Below are positions 1 through 7,691 of a stretch of DNA of 64,000 nt, in pieces (position 1 is the stretch's first letter; each line of letters starts with the position of its first letter). The notes beneath the pieces were generated by a model. The model had not been told where the DNA came from. It worked only from the letters and a program-made list of their open reading frames with translations, and did not search any database. Position numbers and translations under genes: made by a program. Origin of the DNA: Lachnospiraceae bacterium (lineage in GTDB: Bacteria; Bacillota; Clostridia; Lachnospirales; Lachnospiraceae); contig JAFUXA010000013.1 of the NCBI GenBank assembly GCA_017470985.1, positions 1-64,000 of the forward strand. The letters run 5' to 3'.

Positions 1-1
1 C

Positions 2-346
2 ATCCTGCCGGTTGTTTTTAATGCAGGAATGGAAGCAACGGGCGATATTGAAGCATCTGTCGGGATGACGATCAGGGTTCTGAAAAGTGAACTTATTCCA
101 TTGCTGGCAGGTTTTGTGGTCTGCGATCTGTTTGTGACTATAGGATGGATTGGAATGGTTATTAAGGGTATGCTTCCTGTTAAAAAATGGATGATCATAT
201 GTTGCCCTGTTTTTGGTGTGCTTTTCGGAAACTTACTTAATTTGATATCAGAAGGTCTGGATTCAGGAACTGAATCACTGGGATGGCTCATGTTGTATCT
301 GGTTTGTGCACTGACTCTTACAGATAAGAGCAAAGATGAGCGTTGA
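2..346 (+). CDS. Membrane protein, C-terminal part (5' end outside window)
   Basis: The reading frame is open to the left edge (codons from base 2), so the start lies upstream and this is only the C-terminal ~115 residues. It holds about three hydrophobic segments (around LIPLLAGFVVCDLFVTIGW, WMIICCPVFGVLFGNLL and LGWLMLYLVCALTL) and ends in a charged tail, KSKDER. An in-frame ATG at base 29 has no convincing ribosome site and falls inside the conserved-looking frame. I do not recognise the family. It ends 55 bases before the methyltransferase gene and may be co-transcribed with it. The role is unknown. Confidence 0.6.
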   Translation: MLPVVFNAGMEATGDIEASVGMTIRVLKSELIPLLAGFVVCDLFVTIGWIGMVIKGMLPVKKWMIICCPVFGVLFGNLLNLISEGLDSGTESLGWLMLYLVCALTLTDKSKDER

Positions 347-401
347 AGTCCTGCTTATGTGGTTTGTAGGGTTGATAATATAAAAAGGAGGCTGAATAAG
401 T

Positions 402-1229
402 ATGTATCATATAGAGAAAAACACAGTACAGGAGACGCTTATCATACCTTTGTATGGAAGAAAAGTTTGCTCTGAACACTTCCCTAATCTGTTCAAAGAT
501 CCAGAAGCAGAGCGTATATGTGGTATGCTGGATTATGACTTTGCAGAAAAGGGAAAAAAGATGGAAAGCGCAGCAGGTCTCTTTGGAGCACTGGAGGTTG
601 CACAAAGACAGTATGACCTTGCATGGGAAGTAAAGGATTATTTAAAGAAAAATCCAGAGGCCACGGTGGTCAATCTGGGATGCGGGCTTGATGATACCTT
701 TCGTAAGTGTGACAACGGAACATGCAAAGGCTATAACATCGATATGCCGGATGTGATCGCTGTTAGAAATGAACTGCTTCCTGAGAGCGAGAGAGAAAGA
801 AACCTTGCTTTTGACCTTAACGACGAGACCTGGATGGATGAGATTGATTGCAGCAGTGGTGCGGTCTTATTTGCATCCGGTGTGTTTTATTACTTTAAGA
901 CCGAGGATGTGGAGGCGTTATTTCAAAAGATGGCAAAGAGATTTCCGGGAGCCGTTCTTGTTTTCGACAGTTGTAACAGGCGTGGAGCAAAGATGATGAC
1001 CAAAACCTGGCTTAAGGAAGCCGGTATAACTGATGTTGACGCATTTTTCTCATTAGAAGATAAGAATGAGCTTAGAAACTGGTCCGGTGATTTTGCAGAT
1101 GTGTCAGCAAAAAGCTATATGCGTGGATATAGGGATATATATAAAGATGTCAGTTTGTTTCATAAGCTGATGATCAAATTCTGTGATGGACTTGTTAAGA
1201 TGCAGATTATAAAAATAACCTTCAAGTAA
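402..1229 (+). CDS. Class I SAM-dependent methyltransferase, leucine-carboxyl-methyltransferase (LCM/Tcmp) type
   Basis: A 275-residue cytoplasmic protein. The SAM-binding loop is visible as VVNLGCGLDDTF (about residues 90-101), followed by the acidic NIDMPDVI strand. The layout (N-terminal cap with ERICGMLDYDF, then the VVNLGCGLD loop, then a VLFASGVFYYF core and LVFDSCN) is that of the LCM/Tcmp O-methyltransferase group, whose bacterial members are annotated as polyketide or tetracenomycin-type O-methyltransferases. The substrate cannot be told from sequence and there is no biosynthetic cluster next to it. An AAAGGAGG ribosome site lies about 10 bases before the ATG. It converges with the Crp/Fnr gene, leaving 28 bases between stops. 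Confidence 0.8.
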   Translation: MYHIEKNTVQETLIIPLYGRKVCSEHFPNLFKDPEAERICGMLDYDFAEKGKKMESAAGLFGALEVAQRQYDLAWEVKDYLKKNPEATVVNLGCGLDDTFRKCDNGTCKGYNIDMPDVIAVRNELLPESERERNLAFDLNDETWMDEIDCSSGAVLFASGVFYYFKTEDVEALFQKMAKRFPGAVLVFDSCNRRGAKMMTKTWLKEAGITDVDAFFSLEDKNELRNWSGDFADVSAKSYMRGYRDIYKDVSLFHKLMIKFCDGLVKMQIIKITFK

Positions 1230-1257
1230 AAACATACAGGTAATGCAGTAGAATTTA

Positions 1258-1917
1258 TTATAATAATTTAAAATGATTTTTCTTGACTTCGATAAGACCA
1301 TCTTTTTTCATTTTGCCAAGTTCTTTTGAGAGAGCACTGCGTTCAAGATTAAGATAATCTGCAAGCTGTTGGCGGTCAAAAGGGATGTCAAACTCGTTGC
1401 TACCCTTTTTCAGGGATACGGAATTGAGATAAGCCATGACACGTCCACGGATTGTCTTTGGAGATATATGAAAACTTCTCCCGGATAAGTGCATATTTTT
1501 GTTAGCGGATATCATGAGAAGATTTGATATCAGTTTAAAGCTCCATAAGTTCATATTTGATGTTAGCTTTTTTAAACTGCCGACCTTAAAAAAGAGGATT
1601 CGGCAGTTTTCATTTGCCATGACATCAACTAAAAGAGGTTCATTCTCAAGCAAGGCATAGGTTTCTGCGAAAAAACCACCTTCACCAACATTACTTAGGA
1701 TAGTCTTGTTCCCCCACATATCATTGCTTTCTATTGTTACATTGCCTGAAATGACAAGACCAAAAGAGTCAGTAATATCACCGGCACGCAAAATTATAGA
1801 ATCCTTCGTATATGTTTTCTCTACAGAAGACAGCTCTTTAAGAGCAAGGTCAATTTCTTCAGGCATCATCCCGTTGAAGATGATGCTATCTTTTAACATA
1901 TTCTTATCCCAAGACAT
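1258..1917 (-). CDS. Crp/Fnr family transcriptional regulator
   Basis: About 219 residues: an N-terminal cyclic-nucleotide-binding-like beta-roll (around ILRAGDITDSFGLVISGNVTIE and VGEGGFFAETYALLENEPL) and a C-terminal winged helix (FDIPFDRQQLADYLNLERSALSKEL). No cysteine cluster typical of Fnr is evident, so the signal is unlikely to be an Fe-S centre held by the protein; haem or NO sensing as in the HcpR/Dnr-like groups is possible but not shown. The ATG at 1917 is preferred over 1926 because AAGGA lies about 9 bases upstream of it. It is divergent from a ferredoxin gene and a palindromic operator lies between them, so it probably controls that gene. Confidence 0.85.
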   Translation of the reverse strand: MSWDKNMLKDSIIFNGMMPEEIDLALKELSSVEKTYTKDSIILRAGDITDSFGLVISGNVTIESNDMWGNKTILSNVGEGGFFAETYALLENEPLLVDVMANENCRILFFKVGSLKKLTSNMNLWSFKLISNLLMISANKNMHLSGRSFHISPKTIRGRVMAYLNSVSLKKGSNEFDIPFDRQQLADYLNLERSALSKELGKMKKDGLIEVKKNHFKLL

Positions 1918-1940
1918 AAAAATCATTCCTTTATTTAAAA

Positions 1941-1958
1941 ATGTGGTTATAACAACAT
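1941..1958. promoter_or_regulatory. Crp/Fnr-type operator
   Basis: ATGTGGTTATAACAACAT is an 18-base inverted repeat with 16 of 18 positions symmetrical and a perfect GTTATAAC core. Size and placement between a Crp/Fnr gene and its divergent neighbour fit a dimer site for that regulator. Its centre (1949.5) is about 41.5 bases upstream of the start site predicted from the TATACT box, the usual position for class II activation by this family. Confidence 0.6.
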
Positions 1959-1978
1959 AATTTCATATTGAATCATAC

Positions 1979-1984
1979 TATACT
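1979..1984 (+). promoter_or_regulatory. Predicted -10 box of the ferredoxin promoter
   Basis: TATACT, with no good -35 sequence 17 bases upstream (the region there is AT-rich and abuts the operator), as expected for an activator-dependent promoter. The start site would fall near 1991. Confidence 0.4.
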
Positions 1985-2019
1985 TGCATTATGAAAACAA
2001 GGAAAGGAATGGTGTAACG

Positions 2020-2646
2020 ATGATAAGACAGATTATTCATATTGATGAGGAAAAATGTAATGGATGTGGCATTTGCGCTAATGCCTGCCATGAAGGTGCA
2101 ATTGATATAGTAGATGGAAAAGCAAAACTAGTTAGAGAAAATTTTTGTGATGGCTTTGGTGATTGTCTTCCGGGATGTCCAACAGGAGCAATCACTTTTG
2201 AAGAAAGAGAAGCACCAGCTTATGACGAAGAGGCTGTAAAGAAAAGTCAGGAAATAAAGGCAAAGGAGATGGGGAAGCCAGTATCACGGCTTATGCAATG
2301 GCCTTGTCAAATAAAGCTTCTTCCTACAAAGGCTGATTTTTATGATGGAGCAAAGCTTCTTATTGCAGCAGATTGTACAGCCTATGCTTATGCAAATATG
2401 CATGAAGATTTTATGAAGGGAAAAGTAACCCTGATCGGATGCCCGAAGTTGGATGATATAGACTATACAGATAAGCTTACAGAGATAATTGAAGAAAATG
2501 ATATAAAGAGTGTCAACATTGTGCGAATGGAGGTTCCGTGTTGCGGAGGACTCCAGCGAGCAGCAGAGAATGCTCTAAGAAATAGTGGTAAGTTTATTCC
2601 ATGGCAGGTAGTAACAATATCTCGGAATGGAGAAATATTGATATAA
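2020..2646 (+). CDS. 4Fe-4S dicluster ferredoxin-domain protein
   Basis: About 208 residues. The N-terminus carries two [4Fe-4S] motifs, CNGCGICANAC followed by CHEGA, and CDGFGDCLPGCPTGAI. The rest (about 75-208) is a conserved domain with further cysteines (WPCQIKLLP, ADCTAYAYANMH, VTLIGCPKLDD, MEVPCCGGLQ) seen in clostridial proteins encoded beside hydroxylamine reductase (hcp) or Crp/Fnr genes; no hcp is present here. It is likely a cytoplasmic electron carrier or redox-sensing protein. The ATG at 2020 is chosen because AAGGAAAGG precedes it; the frame also opens at a TTG (1984) that would overlap the -10 box. It is probably activated by the divergent Crp/Fnr protein. Confidence 0.8.
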   Translation: MIRQIIHIDEEKCNGCGICANACHEGAIDIVDGKAKLVRENFCDGFGDCLPGCPTGAITFEEREAPAYDEEAVKKSQEIKAKEMGKPVSRLMQWPCQIKLLPTKADFYDGAKLLIAADCTAYAYANMHEDFMKGKVTLIGCPKLDDIDYTDKLTEIIEENDIKSVNIVRMEVPCCGGLQRAAENALRNSGKFIPWQVVTISRNGEILI

Positions 2647-2712
2647 AAATACTATATCATGAGGCAAGTATAATGAGCTATGCAGAATGAAAAGATAGGA
2701 TAGACAGTTTTA

Positions 2713-2741
2713 TTGACGAGTGTAACGCATGGGGTTACAAT
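2713..2741 (+). promoter_or_regulatory. higBA promoter with internal operator
   Basis: TTGACG (2713-2718), a 17-base spacer and TACAAT (2736-2741) form a near-consensus sigma-70 type promoter. The spacer and -10 box contain the inverted repeat TGTAAC-N7-GTTACA (2721-2739), a good candidate for HigA autorepression, as in known higBA operons. Confidence 0.55.
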
Positions 2742-2747
2742 AAATAT

Positions 2748-2834
2748 ATGATAAAGTCATTTTCACATAAGGGACTGAAAGAGTTCTTTGAAGGGCAAGA
2801 CGCTTATCTTGTAGATTATTTGGATTATCATTGA
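2748..2834 (+). pseudogene. higB: higB toxin remnant with a large in-frame internal deletion
   Basis: A 28-codon frame. Its first half, MIKSFSHKGLKEFFE, matches the N-terminus typical of RelE-superfamily HigB toxins (MIKSF.HKGL...FE). Its second half, DAYLVDYLDYH followed by a stop, matches the usual HigB C-terminus (...DVDYLDYH). Intact HigB is about 90 residues, so roughly 60 central residues, including most of the catalytic fold, are absent while the frame is kept. The stop codon is embedded in the AAGGAGG ribosome site of higA, as in intact operons, so translational coupling may be preserved. A ribonuclease activity is not expected. A functional micropeptide cannot be excluded. Confidence 0.7.
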
Positions 2835-2848
2835 AGGAGGCTGATTTT

Positions 2849-3145
2849 ATGATTAGAAAACCGACACATCCGGGAAATGTATTTTTAGAAGATGTAATGA
2901 AACCATTGGGGCTCACAATAACTGATGCAGCTAGAATGCTTGGTGTAAGCAGAAAGACTCTGTCTGAGTTTGTAAATGAAAAGAGTGCTTTGAGTCCTCA
3001 AATGGCAATTCGCATAAGCAAGGCAACCAATACATCAGCAGAAAGCTGGCTTAATATGCAGCAGAAGGTGGCTCTTTGGGAGGCTTCCCAACATGCTCCA
3101 ACAAATGTAATACCGTTTCCTCAGCCAACAGCATTAGAAATGTAA
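2849..3145 (+). CDS. higA: HigA-family antitoxin (XRE helix-turn-helix)
   Basis: 98 residues. It begins with the family signature RKPTHPGNVFLEDVMKPLGL, followed by the helix-turn-helix ITDAARMLGVSRKTLSEFVN and the conserved WLNMQQKVALWEA segment near the C-terminus. HigA proteins neutralise HigB and repress their own promoter. Here the toxin partner is reduced to 28 codons, so this is an orphan antitoxin or stand-alone regulator. The ATG at 2849 has AAGGAGG about 9 bases upstream; the frame's TTG at 2831 overlaps the higB stop and is less likely. Confidence 0.9.
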   Translation: MIRKPTHPGNVFLEDVMKPLGLTITDAARMLGVSRKTLSEFVNEKSALSPQMAIRISKATNTSAESWLNMQQKVALWEASQHAPTNVIPFPQPTALEM

Positions 3146-3178
3146 TTATTTCATATTAATAGGAACGGACATATATTT

Positions 3179-3946
3179 ATGAGCAAGAGATATACACGCA
3201 AAAACAATTTGCCGGTAGCCATTGTTATAGCTGTAGTGATGGCCATAACCGGCTTTAATTCATTAAGGGATTCAGGTGATGAATCATATAAGCAGGCGCC
3301 TACCAAACTGGAGCAAACCCAAAACTATACTGTAGATTTTGATGATGATGCGGAAAATGATACTAATCAAAGCGCCAATGTGGAAGCTGAACCCTATGAA
3401 ATATTAAATGATAATCAGCCAGAGTTTAGCGCTACAGAAAAGCAATCCACAGAAGCCTTTGAAAACTATAGTGAGCTGGATTCCCTTGGAAGATGCGGGG
3501 TGGCATATGCCAATATTTGCCAGGAAATCATGCCTACTGAGAAGCGTGGCGAGATTGGTATGATAAAGCCTACAGGCTGGCATACTGTAAAATATGATTT
3601 TGTAGATGGCAAATATCTATATAATAGATGTCATCTTATAGCCTTTTGTCTGGCAGGAGAAAATGCTAATGAGAAGAATCTGATAACCGGCACACGATAT
3701 ATGAATACACAAGGCATGCTTCCTTTTGAGGAAAAGGTGGCCAGGTATGTGGATGATACCAACAATCATGTATTATATCGAGTGACACCGGTATTTGAGA
3801 GAGATAACCTCCTGGCCTCTGGAGTTCAGATTGAGGCATACTCTGTGGAGGATGATGGAGCGGGAATATGCTTCAATGTATATTGCTATAATATACAACC
3901 GGGAGTTGAATTAAATTATTCTAATGGAGATAGTAAGCTGAAATAG
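3179..3946 (+). CDS. Membrane-anchored DNA/RNA non-specific endonuclease
   Basis: 255 residues. A basic start and one hydrophobic segment (about residues 11-27, LPVAIVIAVVMAI) act as signal anchor. A low-complexity acidic linker (about 35-95) follows, then a nuclease domain of the beta-beta-alpha-metal (EndA/NUC-like) type. The catalytic histidine lies in LYNRCHLIAF (His152), and the metal-site asparagines in GENANEKNLITGTRYMN. The usual DRGH motif is NRCH here, as in the subgroup common in Firmicutes. It should act outside the membrane in nucleic-acid scavenging or DNA uptake. The ribosome site (AGGA) is weak and far from the ATG. Confidence 0.85.
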   Translation: MSKRYTRKNNLPVAIVIAVVMAITGFNSLRDSGDESYKQAPTKLEQTQNYTVDFDDDAENDTNQSANVEAEPYEILNDNQPEFSATEKQSTEAFENYSELDSLGRCGVAYANICQEIMPTEKRGEIGMIKPTGWHTVKYDFVDGKYLYNRCHLIAFCLAGENANEKNLITGTRYMNTQGMLPFEEKVARYVDDTNNHVLYRVTPVFERDNLLASGVQIEAYSVEDDGAGICFNVYCYNIQPGVELNYSNGDSKLK

Positions 3947-3966
3947 TTTTGCTATCTCTTTTTTTT
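3927..3966 (+). terminator. Intrinsic terminator
   Basis: GAGATAG (3927-3933) pairs with CTATCTC (3952-3958) and is followed by eight T. It overlaps the last codons of the nuclease gene. Confidence 0.7.
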
Positions 3967-3984
3967 GACAGTAATATGTAATTG

Positions 3985-4091
3985 AGTGTGAATAACATTT
4001 TTTCACAAAAAAGGATAATTGATTTTGTGAAAATCACATACACGAAATATGGTGGTGTCAAGTAGAATATCCCCAATCCTTATGCTATAAT
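3985..4091 (+). promoter_or_regulatory. Promoter region of GPH transporter with inverted repeats
   Basis: A TATAAT box lies at 4086-4091 with only a poor -35 sequence 17 bases before it. About 50 bases upstream is the inverted repeat TGTGA-AAA-TCACA (4026-4038). Another TGTGAA...TTCACA pair lies just before it (about 3988-4008). This suggests activator control of the transporter; the regulator is unknown. Confidence 0.4.
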
Positions 4092-4184
4092 TTACCATAG
4101 TTAATAAATTAAAAGGTTTTATTAATTAAGACCGGGGTGATTTAAAACTACATAGTTTAAGCTTAATGGAGGGGGTAATTACAC

Positions 4185-5624
4185 ATGAGCAAAACAACAA
4201 AAGGAGTACAGAATAGTTCTGCAACTCACGGTATCTCCACTAAGGAGAAGATGGCATACGCCTGTGGAGACTTTGGAGGTGTATTGACATTTTCACTGAT
4301 TTCTTCATTCTTAACAATGTTCTATACAGATTGTATGCACATTCCTTTGGCACAAATCACAATTCTTATGCTTGTTGCCAGAATTTGGGATGCTATCAAT
4401 GATCCATTATGGGGCGGATTCATTGATTCAAGAAAGCCTACTAAGGCAGGTCGATTCAGACCATATGTAATCGGAGCGTCTATTCCGCTTGCTATTGCAG
4501 CAGTATTGATGTTTACCAAGATTCCGGGATTATCACCACAGCAGTATTTGATCTACGCATATGTTACATATATCCTCTATGGAATGATGTACACTGGTGT
4601 TAATATTCCTTACGGATCACTTGCTTCTGTTATTACAGATGATCCACAGGAGCGCTCATCACTTTCTGTGTGGCGTTCAGTTGGAGCTGGATTTGGTAAT
4701 ATTCCATCTATGATTATCTTGCCAATGATTGTTTATTCTACAGCAGCAGATGGCAAGACCAAGATTTTGGAATCCAGCAAACTTACAGTTGCTATTATAG
4801 TAATTGCTATTTTATCAGTAATTATTTACTTTATTCATTTTAAGGGAACTACAGAGCGCGTACAGCTTCCACCTTCACAGAAGAGAGAAGGTAAGATGCA
4901 TATCTTCAGAACTGTAGGTGATTTGTTCAAGAACCCACCATTTATTTTCTTGTGTATCACATCAATGCTTCTTATAGCTTTCCAGATGTATACACAGACA
5001 ACTTACAATTATCTGTTCAAGAACTTCTATGAGAAGCCAAGCTTATTTGCATTTGTTACAGTATGTACATATGTACCTATGGCATTGTTCTTGCCTATAA
5101 TTGGTAAGCTTGTCAGAAAGTATGGTAAGAAAGAAATCTGTGCATTTGGTCTTGCATTTGCAGCAGTTATTAACTTTGTAATGTATGCTTTGTCATTTGT
5201 TGGCTTATCACAGAATCCATACATTTTCATGGCACTTCTCTTCTTCTCAGGAGCAGGCCAGACATTCCTTACACTTGAAGTATGGGCTCTTGTAATGGAT
5301 GTAATTGATTACCATGAGTTGAAGACAGGCCGTCGTGAGGAGGGTACATCATATGCGCTCTACTCATTTACAAGAAAGCTTGGACAGACACTTGCAGGTG
5401 TAGGTGTTCCAATTCTTCTTGGAGTAATCGGATACAATGTAAATGCAGCTGCACAGACAGCAGAAGTTACTGCCAGACTCTATACAATGGCAACTCTTGT
5501 TCCTGCAATCGTGCTTGTAGTTATGTTCGTATGCTTAGGATTTGGATATTCATTATCTAAGAAGAAACTTGAGGTAATGTATGCTGAACTTGAGGCTAAG
5601 AGAGCAGAGGAAATGTCAGAATAA
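4185..5624 (+). CDS. GPH-family sugar:cation symporter
   Basis: 479 residues with about 12 membrane segments. The family start is visible: KEKMAYACGDFGGVLTFSLISSFLTMFYTD, then ARIWDAINDPLWGGFID.RKPTKAGRFRPY, which is the loop 2-3 signature of the glycoside-pentoside-hexuronide:cation (MelB/XylP-like) family. The late DVIDYHELKTGRREEGTSYALYSF motif is also typical. It probably imports an oligosaccharide or glycoside with a cation. It stands alone, more than 200 bases from both neighbours, so the substrate cannot be read from context. GGAGGGGG lies about 9 bases before the ATG. It is one of four GPH carriers in the window. Confidence 0.9.
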   Translation: MSKTTKGVQNSSATHGISTKEKMAYACGDFGGVLTFSLISSFLTMFYTDCMHIPLAQITILMLVARIWDAINDPLWGGFIDSRKPTKAGRFRPYVIGASIPLAIAAVLMFTKIPGLSPQQYLIYAYVTYILYGMMYTGVNIPYGSLASVITDDPQERSSLSVWRSVGAGFGNIPSMIILPMIVYSTAADGKTKILESSKLTVAIIVIAILSVIIYFIHFKGTTERVQLPPSQKREGKMHIFRTVGDLFKNPPFIFLCITSMLLIAFQMYTQTTYNYLFKNFYEKPSLFAFVTVCTYVPMALFLPIIGKLVRKYGKKEICAFGLAFAAVINFVMYALSFVGLSQNPYIFMALLFFSGAGQTFLTLEVWALVMDVIDYHELKTGRREEGTSYALYSFTRKLGQTLAGVGVPILLGVIGYNVNAAAQTAEVTARLYTMATLVPAIVLVVMFVCLGFGYSLSKKKLEVMYAELEAKRAEEMSE

Positions 5625-5701
5625 TAAGTTGATTATTTATGTATATATTTGATTTTTTAGTTAAAAAAACACAAAAAGACAAATCTACACATGGGAAAAA
5701 T

Positions 5702-5781
5702 TTGACAAAAAAATAACTATTATTTACATGAGAGAGAGGATGCGATATCGTTATTTATAAGGTAACGAGTCGCATCTTTTT
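5702..5781 (+). promoter_or_regulatory. Hydrogenase operon promoter and leader hairpin (possible attenuator)
   Basis: TTGACA (5702-5707), 17 bases, TACATG (5725-5730). Just after the predicted start site, GATGCG (5739-5744) pairs with CGCATC (5771-5776), with inner pairing CGTTA/TAACG, and TTTTT follows. The hairpin may terminate the upstream transporter transcript, attenuate the hydrogenase transcript, or both. It lies 75 bases before the first ATG. Confidence 0.45.
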
Positions 5782-5855
5782 GTATATAAAATCGTCAAAA
5801 AAGTTGTGGTGACGATGGGAGAAGATGTGAAATAAAAACGGAGGGTATTTACATA

Positions 5856-7691
5856 ATGAGCAGAATGGAATTCAACGTGCCAGGACGAGCTAGTAAGGTT
5901 CTGGAAGAACTCTACAAAGATATGGAACGCCGTATCGAGAGTTCGCCATTTGGATTGTGTCCTATTGACATGTCTCGAGCATTTCTTGAGATGTGCCATG
6001 CACAGTCCTGTGGAAAATGTGCTCCATGTCGAATTGGTCTCGGTCAGCTGAAAAATCTCATGGATGATGTGCTGGAAGGTCGCGCCAATATGGAGACATT
6101 GGAAATAATCAAGGAGACAGCGGAGACAGTTATGGACACAGCCGATTGTGCCATCGGTTATGAGGCTGCCAACATGGTCTACAAGGGAGTTGTGGGATTT
6201 AGAGACGAATACATATCTCACATCGAAACCGGAAAATGTACATGCAATTATAAGCAGCCTGTACCATGTGTTTCTCTGTGCCCGGCTGGGGTAGATATAC
6301 CGGGATATATTGCACTTATTAGAGAAGGTAGATATGCAGATGCAGTTCGATTGATCAGAAAGGATAATCCTTTCCCTACAACATGTGGTTATATCTGTGA
6401 GCATCCATGCGAGGCCAGATGCCGTAGAAATATAATTGATGACGCGGTAAATATTCGTGGTCTCAAGCGTATGGCGACAGAGTTTGCGGGTTATGTTGAG
6501 CCACCAAAATGTGAGCCTTCAACAGGAAAGCGTGTTGCTATTGTAGGCGGTGGCCCGGGCGGATTGTCTGCTGCATATTATCTGCAGTTAATGGGACATC
6601 AGACAACTGTATTTGAAATTCATGAAGGATTAGGTGGAATGCTTCGTTATGGTATTCCAAATTACAGATTGCCAAAGGATAAGCTTGATAACGATATTCA
6701 GGCAATTTTAGATACAGGCGTTGAAATAAAATACGGCCTTAGAATCGGTAAAGATATAGAAATAGATACTTTGAGAAAAGAATATGATGCAGTTCTGATT
6801 ACCATCGGTGCTTCAACAGACAAGAAGCTTGGAATAGAAGGAGAAGATGCCACTGGTGTTGTATCAGCCGTATCATTTCTGCGTGAAGCCGGTTGTGGTG
6901 GAGGAATGGACCTCACTGGCAAGGAAGTATGTGTTGTTGGTGGTGGAAATGTATCTATGGATGCAGTTCGTACTGCAATGCGTAAGGGGGCCAAGAAGGT
7001 TAGTATCATTTACCGCCGTAGAATTGCTGATATGACTGCTCTTCGCGAGGAGATTGATTCTGCAGCAGAGGAAGGAATCGAGATGATGACTCTCAAGGCT
7101 CCATCCAAGATTGAGAAGAACGAGGATGGTTCTGTGAAGGGCTTATGGGTTACACCTCAGATGATTAGTGCTATCAAAGGGGGCAGAGCTTCTGTGAAGC
7201 CTTCCGGTGAAGAGGAGTTCATGGTGCCTTGTGATGTGCTTATTGTAGCAATAGGACAGGATATTGAGACCAAGGCATTTGCCGAGGCAGGCGTACCAAT
7301 CAGTGATAGAAATCTCATTCAGTCCAACAATGCAGGAACATTTGAAAATGTACCTGGTGTATTTGCCGGAGGAGATTGTGCAACCGGTCCTGCTACAGTT
7401 ATTAGAGCTATTGCAGCTGCCAAAGTATTGGCCCACAATGTGGACGAATACTTGGGTTACAACCATATCATAACCTGTGATGTGGATGTGCCATCTACTA
7501 ATACAGATGATAGAAAACCATGCGGTAGAGTGAATATGAATCTCAGACCTGCAGGTGAGAGAAAATGTGATTTCGAAGGTGTTGAGGAGCCAATGACTCT
7601 GGCTGAATGTAACCAGGAAGCTAACAGATGCCTGAGATGCGATCATTTCGGATTTGGATCATTTAAGGGAGGCAGAGCGATAGAATGGTAA
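5856..7691 (+). CDS. NuoF-type Fe-S domain fused to GltD-like NAD(P)H:ferredoxin-type flavoprotein (hydrogenase partner subunit)
   Basis: 611 residues. The first ~120 residues match only the C-terminal NADH_4Fe-4S domain of NuoF (SCGKCAPCRIGLGQL, then TADCAIG); the NuoF FMN/NADH domain is missing. From about 130 the protein resembles the glutamate synthase small subunit: Fe-S ligands in CVSLCPAGVDIPGYI and CGYICEHPCEARCRR, FAD site VAIVGGGPGGLSAAYYLQ, pyridine-nucleotide site VCVVGGGNVSMDAVRTAMR and GVFAGGDCATGPATV. It ends with Cys-rich EANRCLRCDHFGFG. It should pass electrons between NAD(P)H and the hydrogenase encoded next, in the cytoplasm. Its stop overlaps the hydrogenase start by 7 bases. 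Whether it bifurcates electrons, and NADH versus NADPH preference, cannot be decided here. Confidence 0.85.
   Translation: MSRMEFNVPGRASKVLEELYKDMERRIESSPFGLCPIDMSRAFLEMCHAQSCGKCAPCRIGLGQLKNLMDDVLEGRANMETLEIIKETAETVMDTADCAIGYEAANMVYKGVVGFRDEYISHIETGKCTCNYKQPVPCVSLCPAGVDIPGYIALIREGRYADAVRLIRKDNPFPTTCGYICEHPCEARCRRNIIDDAVNIRGLKRMATEFAGYVEPPKCEPSTGKRVAIVGGGPGGLSAAYYLQLMGHQTTVFEIHEGLGGMLRYGIPNYRLPKDKLDNDIQAILDTGVEIKYGLRIGKDIEIDTLRKEYDAVLITIGASTDKKLGIEGEDATGVVSAVSFLREAGCGGGMDLTGKEVCVVGGGNVSMDAVRTAMRKGAKKVSIIYRRRIADMTALREEIDSAAEEGIEMMTLKAPSKIEKNEDGSVKGLWVTPQMISAIKGGRASVKPSGEEEFMVPCDVLIVAIGQDIETKAFAEAGVPISDRNLIQSNNAGTFENVPGVFAGGDCATGPATVIRAIAAAKVLAHNVDEYLGYNHIITCDVDVPSTNTDDRKPCGRVNMNLRPAGERKCDFEGVEEPMTLAECNQEANRCLRCDHFGFGSFKGGRAIEW

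Noticed and set aside
5751..6404. 217-codon minus-strand frame over the hydrogenase partner gene
   Set aside because: It lies opposite a gene with clear cofactor motifs, has no ribosome site or recognisable domain, and its composition is that of an antisense shadow.
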